From Candidatus Manganitrophaceae bacterium (GTDB lineage: Bacteria > Nitrospirota > Nitrospiria > SBBL01 > JAADHI01): a DNA stretch of 41,022 bases. Positions 24,753-33,317 of this stretch are shown here, in pieces (position 1 is the first letter of the stretch; the number at the start of each line of letters is the position of its first letter). The stretch spans positions 1 to 41,022 of the forward strand of contig DUAG01000012.1 in assembly GCA_012960925.1 (NCBI GenBank), read 5' to 3'. The notes under the pieces were generated by a model. The model made no database searches. It was not told where the DNA came from and worked only from the letters and a program-made list of their open reading frames with translations. Both the position numbers and the translations under genes were made by a program.

Positions 24753-26790
24753 TAACCGGGGCTTTCAGATCCGGATCAGTCTATTCTTTGGCCTCATCGC
24801 CTTCGCCCTTTTCCTCCTTCTTCTGAGGGCCTGGTATCTTCAGATCGTTCAAGGAGAATACTACCTGGAGCTGTCTGAGAATAACCGCCTTCGTGTTATT
24901 GAAACACCGCCTCCCCGTGGGCGAATTTATGACCGGAACGGATCTGTCCTTGTAAACAATCCCCCCAGCAACAACCTCTATGTGGTCCTGGGCGACATGC
25001 CCGCACCGGAAGAGATCATCCCTCGGCTCGCCAAACTCATTGGAATGCCTCCTGATGAGATATCGGACCGATTGAAGAAGAACAAAAGAGATCTCTTCCT
25101 CCCGGTCAAAATCAAAGAGGATTTGACAATGAGGGAGGTCGCACAAATCGAAGGACACCGCCTGGACCTTCCCGGGGTCAATATCCAGTCAGAATTCAAG
25201 CGGGATGCCGTTTATGGGGCTCTGGCCGCACATCTTATTGGTTATGTCGGAGAAGTGACGCAGAAACAACTTGCCTCCGGAAAATACGAGGATGCAAGGG
25301 GGGGAAGCATTATAGGTCAATACGGAGTGGAGCAGACTTATGATGCCATCCTTCGGGGGACCCGGGGACGGAAAAGAATCGAAGTCGATGCCCTTGGATA
25401 CGAAAGAAGTGTTGTCGAGGTCACCCCCCCTGTCCAGGGGGACGACATTTTTTTAACCCTGGACCTCGATGTTCAGAGGGTGGCCGAAGAAGCACTCGCA
25501 CAACGTCCGGGGGCTATCGTGGCCATGGACCCACGTAATGGAGAGATCCTGGCCATGGTCAGTCATCCAACCTTTAATCCAAACATGATCTCCAGAGGGA
25601 TCTCATCGAAGGCATGGAAAGCCCTCCTTGAAGATACCAAACGCCCATTAACCAATCGAGTCATCCATGGTCAATATCCCCCGGCATCCACCTATAAAAT
25701 TGTGATGGGAGCGGCAATTCTGGAATCGAAGATAGCATCCACGATGGACAAGATCACCTGCAAAGGTTTTATTCGTTTTGCAGGACGCACATACAGAGAC
25801 TGGAAGTGGAATGGTCACGGACAGGTCGACCTTCATCGCTCCCTCGTTGAGTCTTGTGACGTCTATTATTATGAGATGGGGGCAAAACTCGGGGTCGACA
25901 CCATTTCCCAGTTTTCTTACACCTTTGGGCTGGGGAGACCCACCGGCATCGAACTTGCCTACGAAAAGGGGGGCTTGATCCCAACCTCTGAGTGGAAGAA
26001 ACGTGTCTATAAAGAACGCTGGTTCCCCGGGGAAACCCTCTCTATTTCTATCGGACAAGGCTTCGTTCTGACAACACCCATTCAGCTCGCCGCTATGATC
26101 AGCGCAATCGCCGCAGATGGCGTCATGCATTCCCCGCAGTTATTGAAGAAAATCAGAAGACATACCACGCAATCATTCGAGGCCGTTCCATCAAGTAAGG
26201 GAAGACGTCTGCCAATTTCTTCAGAAACCATTCGGGCGATCCAGAGTGCGCTCGCCGGGGTCGTCTCCGACCCAAAAGGAACCGCCAAGACATCCCGGTC
26301 GAAGCTGGTTTCGATGGGAGGGAAAACAGGAACCGCCCAGGTGGTTGCAAGACCGGAGGACGACAGCGAACTGCCTGCCCACCTCAATGATCATGCCTGG
26401 TTCGTGGCGTACGCCCCTGTGGACGATCCCGAAATCGCGGTAGTCGTCCTGGTAGAGAATGGCGGGCATGGTGGTTCCACGGCCGCCCCTCTTGCCCGAA
26501 AGATCATTGAGGCCTATTTTGGGGAACCCGAAGAGCCGATCACGACAGAAGACCCAAGATCGGCGATTGGATCTTGGGATAAACCGCCAAGTCGTCTGAA
26601 AGACAAGGCCAGAGGCCATAAGGACGACCGAAGCGTACTCACCCGTACGGTGAGGAGTCTGTTGACCGATAACGCAGTATTATCGGACGAATCGGCAGTT
26701 TCTAATTCCGCAATCGCGGAATTAGGGGAAGAAGACGCGCTTGATCTTGTTCGAAAGGAAGGGATGAATCAACAAGGAACACAATCGTGA
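24724..26790 (+). CDS. mrdA: Penicillin-binding protein 2 with repeat-derived C-terminal tail
   Basis: PBP2 is the transpeptidase that cross-links new peptidoglycan during elongation with RodA. The product (688 residues from the ATG at 24724, GGAGGG upstream) has an N-terminal membrane anchor (FFGLIAFALFLLLLRAWYLQ), the dimerisation/pedestal region (PRGRIYDRNG) and the transpeptidase motifs STYK (in PPASTYKIVMG), SCD (VESCDVYYY) and KTGTAQ. The catalytic domain ends near residue 605 (APLARKIIEAYFGEPEEP). About the last 75 residues are different: most of this DNA (26556-26728) is a copy of the S repeat also found around rng. The tail is polar and probably disordered, so function of the enzyme need not be harmed. 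Confidence 0.96.
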   Translation: MQAPHLPQVDNRGFQIRISLFFGLIAFALFLLLLRAWYLQIVQGEYYLELSENNRLRVIETPPPRGRIYDRNGSVLVNNPPSNNLYVVLGDMPAPEEIIPRLAKLIGMPPDEISDRLKKNKRDLFLPVKIKEDLTMREVAQIEGHRLDLPGVNIQSEFKRDAVYGALAAHLIGYVGEVTQKQLASGKYEDARGGSIIGQYGVEQTYDAILRGTRGRKRIEVDALGYERSVVEVTPPVQGDDIFLTLDLDVQRVAEEALAQRPGAIVAMDPRNGEILAMVSHPTFNPNMISRGISSKAWKALLEDTKRPLTNRVIHGQYPPASTYKIVMGAAILESKIASTMDKITCKGFIRFAGRTYRDWKWNGHGQVDLHRSLVESCDVYYYEMGAKLGVDTISQFSYTFGLGRPTGIELAYEKGGLIPTSEWKKRVYKERWFPGETLSISIGQGFVLTTPIQLAAMISAIAADGVMHSPQLLKKIRRHTTQSFEAVPSSKGRRLPISSETIRAIQSALAGVVSDPKGTAKTSRSKLVSMGGKTGTAQVVARPEDDSELPAHLNDHAWFVAYAPVDDPEIAVVVLVENGGHGGSTAAPLARKIIEAYFGEPEEPITTEDPRSAIGSWDKPPSRLKDKARGHKDDRSVLTRTVRSLLTDNAVLSDESAVSNSAIAELGEEDALDLVRKEGMNQQGTQS
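26556..26728 (+). repeat. S repeat copy 1, inside the mrdA coding region
   Basis: About 173 bp alike to 29730-29907 and, in part, to 27997-28126. It has internal palindromes: AAGATC...GATCTT, CGTACTCACCCGTACGGTGA and AATTCCGCAATCGCGGAATT. It is read in frame as residues about 612-669 of PBP2, with no stop codon. Confidence 0.8.
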
Positions 26791-27911
26791 GCGATCGCAG
26801 AATGATTGCGGGCTATGACTGGCTTTTTTTGATTGTTCTTTTTATTATCCTTGGATTGGGCGTTTTGTCCATCTACAGCGTAACCACCCTGCATGAAACG
26901 ACCTCGACAGGTAGAACGCCCCTGTACATGAAACAAATCTATTGGATTATTCTTGGCTGGGTTGCCTTTCTGATCATGGCCTGGATCGATTATCACGAAA
27001 TCATACGTTTTGCCTACCCGATCTATGCCGGAACCATTGTCATGCTGGCCTTGGTGCCGTTTATTGGACGCGTCGGAATGGGTGCACAACGCTGGATTCA
27101 GATCGGATCCCTCTCTTTTCAGCCATCAGAAGTCGCTAAAATCAGCATCCTGCTTGCCCTGGCAAAATACTTTTCCGACTATTATCCCAAAAAGGGACTC
27201 AACCTCAAAGAGCTTATGGTCCCGGCAGCCCTCCTCCTTCTCCCGATGGTCCTTATCTTAAAGCAGCCGGATCTCGGGACCGCGCTCTCCATTTCCTCAA
27301 TCTTTTTCAGCATGCTCTTTGTTGTCGGACTCAAATCAAAATTTTTGATCAATTTTTCATTGTTGTCGGCAATGTTGTCTCCCTTTATCGGGCAACTGAT
27401 CTGGAATCACCTGAAAGACTATCAAAAGAAGCGACTCTTGACCTTTATCAACCCGGCAAATGACCCGACGGGGACCGGATACCAGATCATTCAATCTAAG
27501 ATTGCAATCGGTTCCGGAGGCCTTTCGGGAAAAGGCCTTTTTGGCGGTACACAGAGCCAGTTGCAGTTTCTTCCGGAAAGACACACCGATTTTATCTTTT
27601 CCGTGTTTGCGGAACAGTGGGGCTTCCTGGGGATTTTATTTTTATTCCTCTTATTCCTCTTCCTTTTTTCCTGGACCATTGAGATCGCAACAAGATCCAG
27701 AGATATTCTGGGTTCCCTGATTGTGGTCGGGGTCATCGGCCTGATCTCTTTTTATGTCCTGGTCAACATAGGCATGACACTCGGCGTTATGCCTGTTGTG
27801 GGTGTACCGCTTCCTCTCTTTAGCTACGGAGGAACAGCCATGGTTTCCACCATGGCTTTGCTAGGGCTCCTTTTAAATGTTAAATTAAGACGGTTTATGT
27901 TATTTTACTGA
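26787..27911 (+). CDS. rodA: Peptidoglycan glycosyltransferase RodA
   Basis: RodA is the SEDS-family polymerase that makes glycan strands with PBP2. The 374-residue product has about ten membrane helices and family blocks GAQRWIQIGSLSFQPSEVAK, LKQPDLGTALS, GTGYQIIQSKIAIGSGGLSG, FLPERHTDFIFSVFAEQWGF and GVPLPLFSYGGTAMV. All are typical. It starts at a GTG that overlaps the mrdA stop by 4 bp. A hairpin with a T-rich tail follows. Confidence 0.97.
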   Translation: MSDRRMIAGYDWLFLIVLFIILGLGVLSIYSVTTLHETTSTGRTPLYMKQIYWIILGWVAFLIMAWIDYHEIIRFAYPIYAGTIVMLALVPFIGRVGMGAQRWIQIGSLSFQPSEVAKISILLALAKYFSDYYPKKGLNLKELMVPAALLLLPMVLILKQPDLGTALSISSIFFSMLFVVGLKSKFLINFSLLSAMLSPFIGQLIWNHLKDYQKKRLLTFINPANDPTGTGYQIIQSKIAIGSGGLSGKGLFGGTQSQLQFLPERHTDFIFSVFAEQWGFLGILFLFLLFLFLFSWTIEIATRSRDILGSLIVVGVIGLISFYVLVNIGMTLGVMPVVGVPLPLFSYGGTAMVSTMALLGLLLNVKLRRFMLFY

Positions 27912-27917
27912 CAGATG

Positions 27918-27957
27918 GAACCTCTAAATACGCTCTGAGGCTCCTTATTTTTTTATT
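27918..27957 (+). terminator. Terminator after rodA
   Basis: Stem GGAACCTC/GAGGCTCC (one mismatch; 27918-27945) followed by TTATTTTTTTATTT. It would end the RDD-mreBCD-mrdA-rodA transcript. Confidence 0.6.
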
Positions 27958-27996
27958 TCCAGCATTGGGATTTGCATCTACTAATAGTGCCAACTG

Positions 27997-28126
27997 TCAA
28001 GTCCCCTGAAAGACAAGGCCAGATGCCAAAGGTCGATCGAGGCGTACCCCTGTACGCTGAGGAGACCTTTGGCCGATAACGCAGTATTCCAGGCGGATGG
28101 GTCTCGCGCCAGCTATCGGCGGTTGG
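27997..28126 (+). repeat. S repeat copy 2, upstream of rng
   Basis: Shares CCTGAAAGACAAGGCCAGA, GATCGAGGCGTAC and GGCCGATAACGCAGTATT with copies 1 and 3. Similarity is firm to about 28088 and patchy after that. It forms an arm pair CCAAAGGTC/GACCTTTGG. It ends just before rng and creates an open extension of the rng frame back to 28069. Confidence 0.7.
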
Positions 28127-28143
28127 AGTGCGGAAAGGGTTCG

Positions 28144-29691
28144 ATGTCTCTTGAAATTATTATAAGCGCTGCCCGCGAAGAAACGCGGGTCGCCTTACTC
28201 GAAAACAAGGTCCTAACGGAGGTCTATTTTGATCGGAAGCGGGACCGGCGCATCATGGGAAATGTTTATAAGGGAAAGGTGGTCAAAGTCCTTCCCGGAA
28301 TGCAGGCCGCCTTTGTCGATATCTCAACCGAAAAGGCCGCTTTCCTCTATGTCTCCGACGTGATGGATGTTAAGGCAAACACAGCAGGGCCAGCGGATCA
28401 GACTGAACTGGATGATGATGACAGCCTCGAACTCGAAGAAGGGGCGGAGGAACCCATCCCTGTTGTAAAGCGTTCGAAGAGAGGGACCACACGATCCATA
28501 GAAGAACTCCTTAAAGAAGGACAAGAGATTATGGTCCAGGTCTCGAAAGAGCCTATCGGAACAAAAGGTCCACGGGTCACGACCTACGTTTCTCTCCCGG
28601 GCCGCTATCTGGTCTACATGCCGACTGTGAATCATATCGGCATTTCAAGACGTATCCCAAAAGAAGAAGAACGGCAGCGCTTGAAGGATATGGTCCTGCG
28701 CCTCCGAAAACCCGGCTCAGGCTATATTGCGCGGACCGTGAGCGAAGGGATTACAGAGGAAGAATTTAAACAGGATATCGGCTTTCTGGAAGTTGTGTGG
28801 CAAAATATTCTCAAGAAGAAAGAGAAATTATCTGCCCCGGCATTGCTGCATACAGACCTTGATCTTATTTTTAGAACGGTCCGAGATCTCTTCACAAAAA
28901 AAGTCAGCCGCCTGGTCATCGACTCCAAACGTGATTACGAACATATCCGGGAATTTGTAGGGACCTATCTCCCCAGCCATCTCTCTCGTGTTGAGTTATG
29001 GGATAAAGACGAGGCGATTTTTGATGCCTATGGATTGGAGATGGAGATCTCCAAGGCGAAAAACCGGCGCGTCTGGCTGAAGTCCGGAGGCTACATTGTC
29101 ATTGACCGAACCGAGGCCCTCACGGTCATCGACGTGAACACCGGGCGCTACGTTGGGAAAAGGGATCTTGAGGAAACGATCTTCAAGACCAATCTCGAAG
29201 CGGTGAAAGAAATCGCGTATCAAATGCGTCTCCGCAACATCGGGGGCATCATTATTATCGACCTGATCGACATGGAAAAGGAAAGAAATCGGGATAAAGT
29301 TTTCGGTGCCTTGCAGGATGCCGTCTCGAACGATAAAGCCCGAATGCATCTGCTGAAGATTTCTGACCTCGGCCTGGTTCAAATATCCAGAGAAAGGACA
29401 CGGGAGGACCTGATCCGGGTACTCTGCGAGCCCTGTTCTTACTGCGAGGGACGGGGCTACACCAAGGCACCAATCACCATGTGCCATGAACTCTTTCGGG
29501 AAATTCGTCGGATCGGTTCTTCACCGCGGGACAAAAAGATCATTATCGGCGTCCATCCTGCTGTGGCCAACCTCCTGTACGACGAAGAACGTCACGGGGT
29601 CGAGGTCTTGGAACGGGAATACAGAAAGAAGATTATCATAAAGGCCGATTCAAATCTTCATCTCGAACAATACGACATTGTGATGTTGTAA
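28144..29691 (+). CDS. rng: Ribonuclease G/E family endoribonuclease
   Basis: RNase G trims rRNA 5' ends and takes part in mRNA decay. The product (515 residues from the ATG at 28144, AAAGGG upstream) has an N-terminal S1 domain (IMGNVYKGKVVKVLPGMQAA) interrupted by an acidic insert (DDDDSLELEEGAEEP), the RNase-H-like and DNase-like parts with the metal-binding aspartates in ALTVIDVNTGRYVGKRDLEE and IIIIDLIDMEKERNRDKV, and the zinc-link CEPCSYCEGRG. It lacks the long RNase E C-terminal arm. The frame is open to 28069, but that part is S-repeat sequence, so the shorter start is preferred. Confidence 0.95.
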   Translation: MSLEIIISAAREETRVALLENKVLTEVYFDRKRDRRIMGNVYKGKVVKVLPGMQAAFVDISTEKAAFLYVSDVMDVKANTAGPADQTELDDDDSLELEEGAEEPIPVVKRSKRGTTRSIEELLKEGQEIMVQVSKEPIGTKGPRVTTYVSLPGRYLVYMPTVNHIGISRRIPKEEERQRLKDMVLRLRKPGSGYIARTVSEGITEEEFKQDIGFLEVVWQNILKKKEKLSAPALLHTDLDLIFRTVRDLFTKKVSRLVIDSKRDYEHIREFVGTYLPSHLSRVELWDKDEAIFDAYGLEMEISKAKNRRVWLKSGGYIVIDRTEALTVIDVNTGRYVGKRDLEETIFKTNLEAVKEIAYQMRLRNIGGIIIIDLIDMEKERNRDKVFGALQDAVSNDKARMHLLKISDLGLVQISRERTREDLIRVLCEPCSYCEGRGYTKAPITMCHELFREIRRIGSSPRDKKIIIGVHPAVANLLYDEERHGVEVLEREYRKKIIIKADSNLHLEQYDIVML

Positions 29692-29729
29692 CTATTTTCC
29701 GCTCCCCGAAGGCGCTCGTCCCTTCTCCT

Positions 29730-29907
29730 AAGATCCGCGGTTGGATCTTGGGAAAAACCGCATAAGTCTCCTGAAAGACAAGGCCAGAGACCACGAGGCG
29801 ATCGAGGCGTACTCATCTGTACGGTGAGGAGGTCGTTGGCCGATAACGCGGTCATGTCAGAAGAACCGGCGGTTCCTCATTCCGAAATCGCGGAATCAGG
29901 GCGCTGC
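29730..29907 (+). repeat. S repeat copy 3, downstream of rng
   Basis: The closest match to copy 1 in mrdA, with the same order of palindromes (AAGATC...GATCTT; GTACTCATCTGTACGGTGAG; GATTCCGCG-type end). It fills most of the 290-bp gap between rng and the ABC genes. No other gene is seen in this gap. Confidence 0.75.
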
Positions 29908-30000
29908 CCCCCCTTGACAAAGAGATGAAATTTATATAAATTTCCCTCCGCAATCAATGAGACATAGGGCATCAAGAACTTGAAAAGTCCAACAAAAGAG

Positions 30001-31002
30001 ATGATCAAAGTTTCACATCTGAGCAAACGTTATGGGGATATCGTCGCCATCGATGATGTCACTTTTTCGGTCGATCGCGGCGAGATTCTGGCTTTTCTGG
30101 GTCCGAACGGGGCCGGAAAAACCACAACAATGCGAATTCTCACCTGTTTTATGCCTGCAACGAGCGGGACAGCAACCGTGGCCGGCTTTGATATCTTCGA
30201 AGCGCCGATGGAGATCAAACGGCGCATCGGCTATCTGCCGGAGAACCCCCCTGTTTATCTGGAAATGACAGTTGTTGAATATCTCTGCTTTGTCGCAAAA
30301 ATAAAGGGGCTTTCCGGAGGGAATATAAAGACCGGGCTCGATTCAGCCCTGGAAAAATGCGCCCTGGGCCATGTTTCGGGCCGGCTCATCGGAAATCTCT
30401 CCCGGGGTTATCGCCAACGGGTCGGCCTGGCCCAGGCCTTGATCCATAATCCCGATGTCCTCATTCTGGATGAGCCCACCGTCGGCCTTGATCCGAAACA
30501 GATCATTGAGATTCGCGAATTGATCAAGGAACTGGCCGGGGAACACACCATTATCCTGTCCACCCATATTCTGCCTGAGGCGACCGCCGTGGCTCAGAAG
30601 ATTGTCATCATCAATCGCGGAAAAATCGTGGCGGTCGATTCACAGGAACGGCTCTCCGCGCAGGTTCGGAAATCAGAGAAGGTTTCCTTCCGGGTCCGCA
30701 GAAAGGAAGCCCTTGACCCCGAAAAGATCCTGGCCATTGCCGGTGTGTATCATCTTATTCCCCAGGACGCAGATGAAGGAGAGGGGGCATTCATCGTCGA
30801 ATCCGAAATTGGCCGTGACATTCGAGAAGATCTTTCCAAAACAATCGTCACAAACGGATGGGGCCTCCTGGAGATGAAACCGCTTGTCATGAGCCTGGAA
30901 GAGGTTTTCCTCGAGTTGACGACACAAGAAAAAGAGGTGGAAGCCGCCGGTTTGTTATCAACTTCCAATCGCGCCCTTGAGGAAAATCGTGAAGGAAAAT
31001 AA
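30001..31002 (+). CDS. GldA-type ABC transporter ATPase
   Basis: Cytoplasmic ATPase of an ABC-2 type exporter. From the ATG at 30001 the product has 333 residues; a TTG at 29980 would add seven. Walker A is GPNGAGKTT, signature LSRGYRQRVGLAQALI, Walker B VLILDEPTVGLDPKQI, H-loop LSTHILPEA. A C-terminal extension of about 110 residues follows. Sequence and context match GldA of the GldA/F/G set. Despite the name, such clusters are common in non-gliding bacteria and their substrate is not known. Confidence 0.88.
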   Translation: MIKVSHLSKRYGDIVAIDDVTFSVDRGEILAFLGPNGAGKTTTMRILTCFMPATSGTATVAGFDIFEAPMEIKRRIGYLPENPPVYLEMTVVEYLCFVAKIKGLSGGNIKTGLDSALEKCALGHVSGRLIGNLSRGYRQRVGLAQALIHNPDVLILDEPTVGLDPKQIIEIRELIKELAGEHTIILSTHILPEATAVAQKIVIINRGKIVAVDSQERLSAQVRKSEKVSFRVRRKEALDPEKILAIAGVYHLIPQDADEGEGAFIVESEIGRDIREDLSKTIVTNGWGLLEMKPLVMSLEEVFLELTTQEKEVEAAGLLSTSNRALEENREGK

Positions 31003-31773
31003 ATGAGAAATATCCTGACCCTGGCCGGGAAAGAGCTAAGACTTTATTTCATCTCTCCAATTGCTTATGTCGTGGCAACGGTCTTTCTGGCTGTCTCGGA
31101 TTACATCTTCTACAGTCAGGTGCGGTTCTATTCCGGCTTTTCGTTACAGGCGAGGCAGATGCAGGGGAATCTTCCCCAGTTGAACATCCATGATGCAATC
31201 TTTCGCCCGACTTTTCTCAACATGAGTGTCATCCTCCTCCTGATTATGCCGCTCCTCACGATGCGCCTCTTTGCCGAAGAGAAAAAAGGGCATACCTCAG
31301 AGCTCCTGATGACCTCTCCCCTCCGGATTTCGGAAATTGTTCTGGGAAAGTTTTTCGCGGTCTGGGGCGTCTATCTCCTTCTCTTGGTCCTGACCCTGCA
31401 CATGCCATTAATCCTCTCAATCGTGACGGATATTTCGTGGAAACCGCTCTTCGCAAGCTACCTGGGTCTCTTCCTGATGGGAGGTGTCTTCCTTGCAATG
31501 GGACTCTTTGCCTCTGCCCTAACAGAAAACCAGATTATTGCAGCGGTCATCTCCTTCGGCATCCTCATCGGGCTTTGGCTGGTCGGCGTCTCCGCGCATA
31601 ATACCGGAGAAACCCCTTTGGGCCAGGTCGCAAACTACCTCTCCCTGATGGGGCACCTCGATAATTTTGTAAAGGGGCTCATTGGAACAAAAGACCTGTG
31701 CTACTTTATCTCGATGACCGTCTTCGGTCTCTTTTTAACCCACCGTGTCGTGGAGTCACAACGTTGGACCTAA
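31003..31773 (+). CDS. GldF-type ABC-2 permease
   Basis: A 256-residue inner-membrane permease with six hydrophobic segments. Family marks are KELRLYFISPIAYVVATVFL, LLLIMPLLTMRLFAEEKKGH and TSELLMTSPLRISEIVLGKF, the last two being typical of the GldF/NosY-like ABC-2 group. It begins directly after the ATPase stop codon and overlaps the next gene by about 10 bp. Confidence 0.88.
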   Translation: MRNILTLAGKELRLYFISPIAYVVATVFLAVSDYIFYSQVRFYSGFSLQARQMQGNLPQLNIHDAIFRPTFLNMSVILLLIMPLLTMRLFAEEKKGHTSELLMTSPLRISEIVLGKFFAVWGVYLLLLVLTLHMPLILSIVTDISWKPLFASYLGLFLMGGVFLAMGLFASALTENQIIAAVISFGILIGLWLVGVSAHNTGETPLGQVANYLSLMGHLDNFVKGLIGTKDLCYFISMTVFGLFLTHRVVESQRWT

Positions 31774-33317
31774 GGAAAACCATTACCGCTGTCATCGGCT
31801 TTGCAGGAGTCCTTTTTGGCCTGGCCGGTTTGTTTGTCTTCCTCATCTGGGGGAAACCGGTCTGGCTCTATACCACCCTCGAAATCCTGGCCGTACTCCA
31901 TCTCTCCATCTTTCTGGTCACCCATTTCGAAATGCTCAAGGATTTCTCAACCCGCCGCTCAACAAAGTTCGGGACAAATTCTGCGCTCATGGTGACTCTT
32001 TTTATCGCCATCTTGACGATCATTAACTTTATCGTTGCCCGTCATGAAGTCCGTATCGACCTCTCCGACATGGGGGTCTTTTCTCTCTCCCCTCAAACAG
32101 AAAGCATCTTAAAGAACCTGGAGAAAGAGGTTAAAATTACGGCCTTTTTTGCGGAACAGAGCAAGGCAAAGGATCGGGCCAAGGATCTTTTTGATAATTA
32201 CCGGAAGGGAACCAACAAAATAAAGATCGAAATTATTGATCCGGACAAAAAACCGGCGATTGCAAAACGCTACGGCATCACCGACTATGATACGGTCGTA
32301 CTCGAGTCCGGGGACCAATCCGCCACGGCGCGGGCTATTACCGAGGAGGCCCTCACATCGGCCTTAATCCGGGTCAGCAGAGGGTCTCAAAAAAACCTCT
32401 ACTTTGTCGAAGGACATGGAGAACATTCTATCGATGACACAGAGCGAGACGGATACTCCTTCTTGAAGGAAACCCTGGAGAAACAGGGATTTGCCGTGAA
32501 AAAACTTCTGCTTCTGTCTGAGCAAGCGGTTCCACAAGACGCGGACGTGGTCATCCTTCCCGGACCGCAGCGTCCCTTGGCCGAAGAAGAAAAGAAGGCC
32601 CTCAGCGATTACCTTGAAAAAGAGGGACGGCTCTTCGTCCTGGTCGATCCGATGGTAAAGTCTGACCTCGGCCCCTTCCTCTCTAAATGGGGGATCATTC
32701 TTGAAGAGGATATCATCCTCGATGCCACCTCCGGGTTCGGTGCTGCGATCCCGATTGTCAACCCGGGAGGATATCCACCACACCCCATGACCAATCAATT
32801 CAACCTGGCGACCTTCTACCCCCTGACGCGCTCCATCTCATTCGATCCCTCTAAAAGCGAGCACTTTCTTTTTGAACCCTTCCTTCAAACCGGACCGGAC
32901 AGCTGGGCCACAAAAAACCTGGAAGGGGATCTCTCTATTGAACCGGGCCGAGACCGGAAAGGACCCATCATCATCGGTGGGGTGATCTCGGATAGGGAAA
33001 CAAGTCCTCTGGAGGCCCTCCTCGAACCGGACCGCCCGGAGAAAAAAGATTTCCGCCTGGTGATCATCGGCGATGCCGGTTTCGGGACAAACAACCACGT
33101 TCGGGCCATGGGGAACGGCGATATCTTCCAGAATGTTGTCAGTTGGCTCGCCGAAGAAGGCGACCTGATATCGATCCGTCCACAGGAGATTGTAACGAGC
33201 ACCCTCCTCTTGCGCCCCGATCAGATCAACATTATCCTCTATGTGTCCGTCCTGATTATCCCGTCGGGGATCCTCATGATCGGTCTCTTCGTCTGGCGGG
33301 GGAGGCGCCGGTTGTGA
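31764..33317 (+). CDS. GldG-type ABC auxiliary protein
   Basis: A 517-residue protein of the GldG/ABC-type uncharacterised transport family. An N-terminal pair of membrane helices (AVIGFAGVLFGLAGLFVFLI; ILAVLHLSIFLVTH), a third (NSALMVTLFIAILTIINFIV), a large periplasmic part with the typical VRIDLSDMGVFSLSPQTESI opening and KIEIIDPDKKP, and a C-terminal helix (ILYVSVLIIPSGILMIGLFV). I prefer the TTG at 31764 with GGAG upstream; the frame is open to 31698, which would overlap the permease by 76 bp. Confidence 0.85.
   Translation: MDLRKTITAVIGFAGVLFGLAGLFVFLIWGKPVWLYTTLEILAVLHLSIFLVTHFEMLKDFSTRRSTKFGTNSALMVTLFIAILTIINFIVARHEVRIDLSDMGVFSLSPQTESILKNLEKEVKITAFFAEQSKAKDRAKDLFDNYRKGTNKIKIEIIDPDKKPAIAKRYGITDYDTVVLESGDQSATARAITEEALTSALIRVSRGSQKNLYFVEGHGEHSIDDTERDGYSFLKETLEKQGFAVKKLLLLSEQAVPQDADVVILPGPQRPLAEEEKKALSDYLEKEGRLFVLVDPMVKSDLGPFLSKWGIILEEDIILDATSGFGAAIPIVNPGGYPPHPMTNQFNLATFYPLTRSISFDPSKSEHFLFEPFLQTGPDSWATKNLEGDLSIEPGRDRKGPIIIGGVISDRETSPLEALLEPDRPEKKDFRLVIIGDAGFGTNNHVRAMGNGDIFQNVVSWLAEEGDLISIRPQEIVTSTLLLRPDQINIILYVSVLIIPSGILMIGLFVWRGRRRL

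Noticed and set aside
26556..26728. S repeat in mrdA as a frameshifted gene end
   Set aside because: The frame stays open to a normal stop that overlaps the rodA start by 4 bp, so translation runs through the repeat.
28069..28143. N-terminal 25-residue extension of RNase G
   Set aside because: The added part is S-repeat sequence, is not like the family, and the ATG at 28144 has a better ribosome site.
33143..33313. 57-residue N-terminal extension of the DUF4340 protein
   Set aside because: It lies wholly within the GldG-type gene in another frame; the GTG at 33314 overlaps the stop codon and opens directly on a membrane helix.
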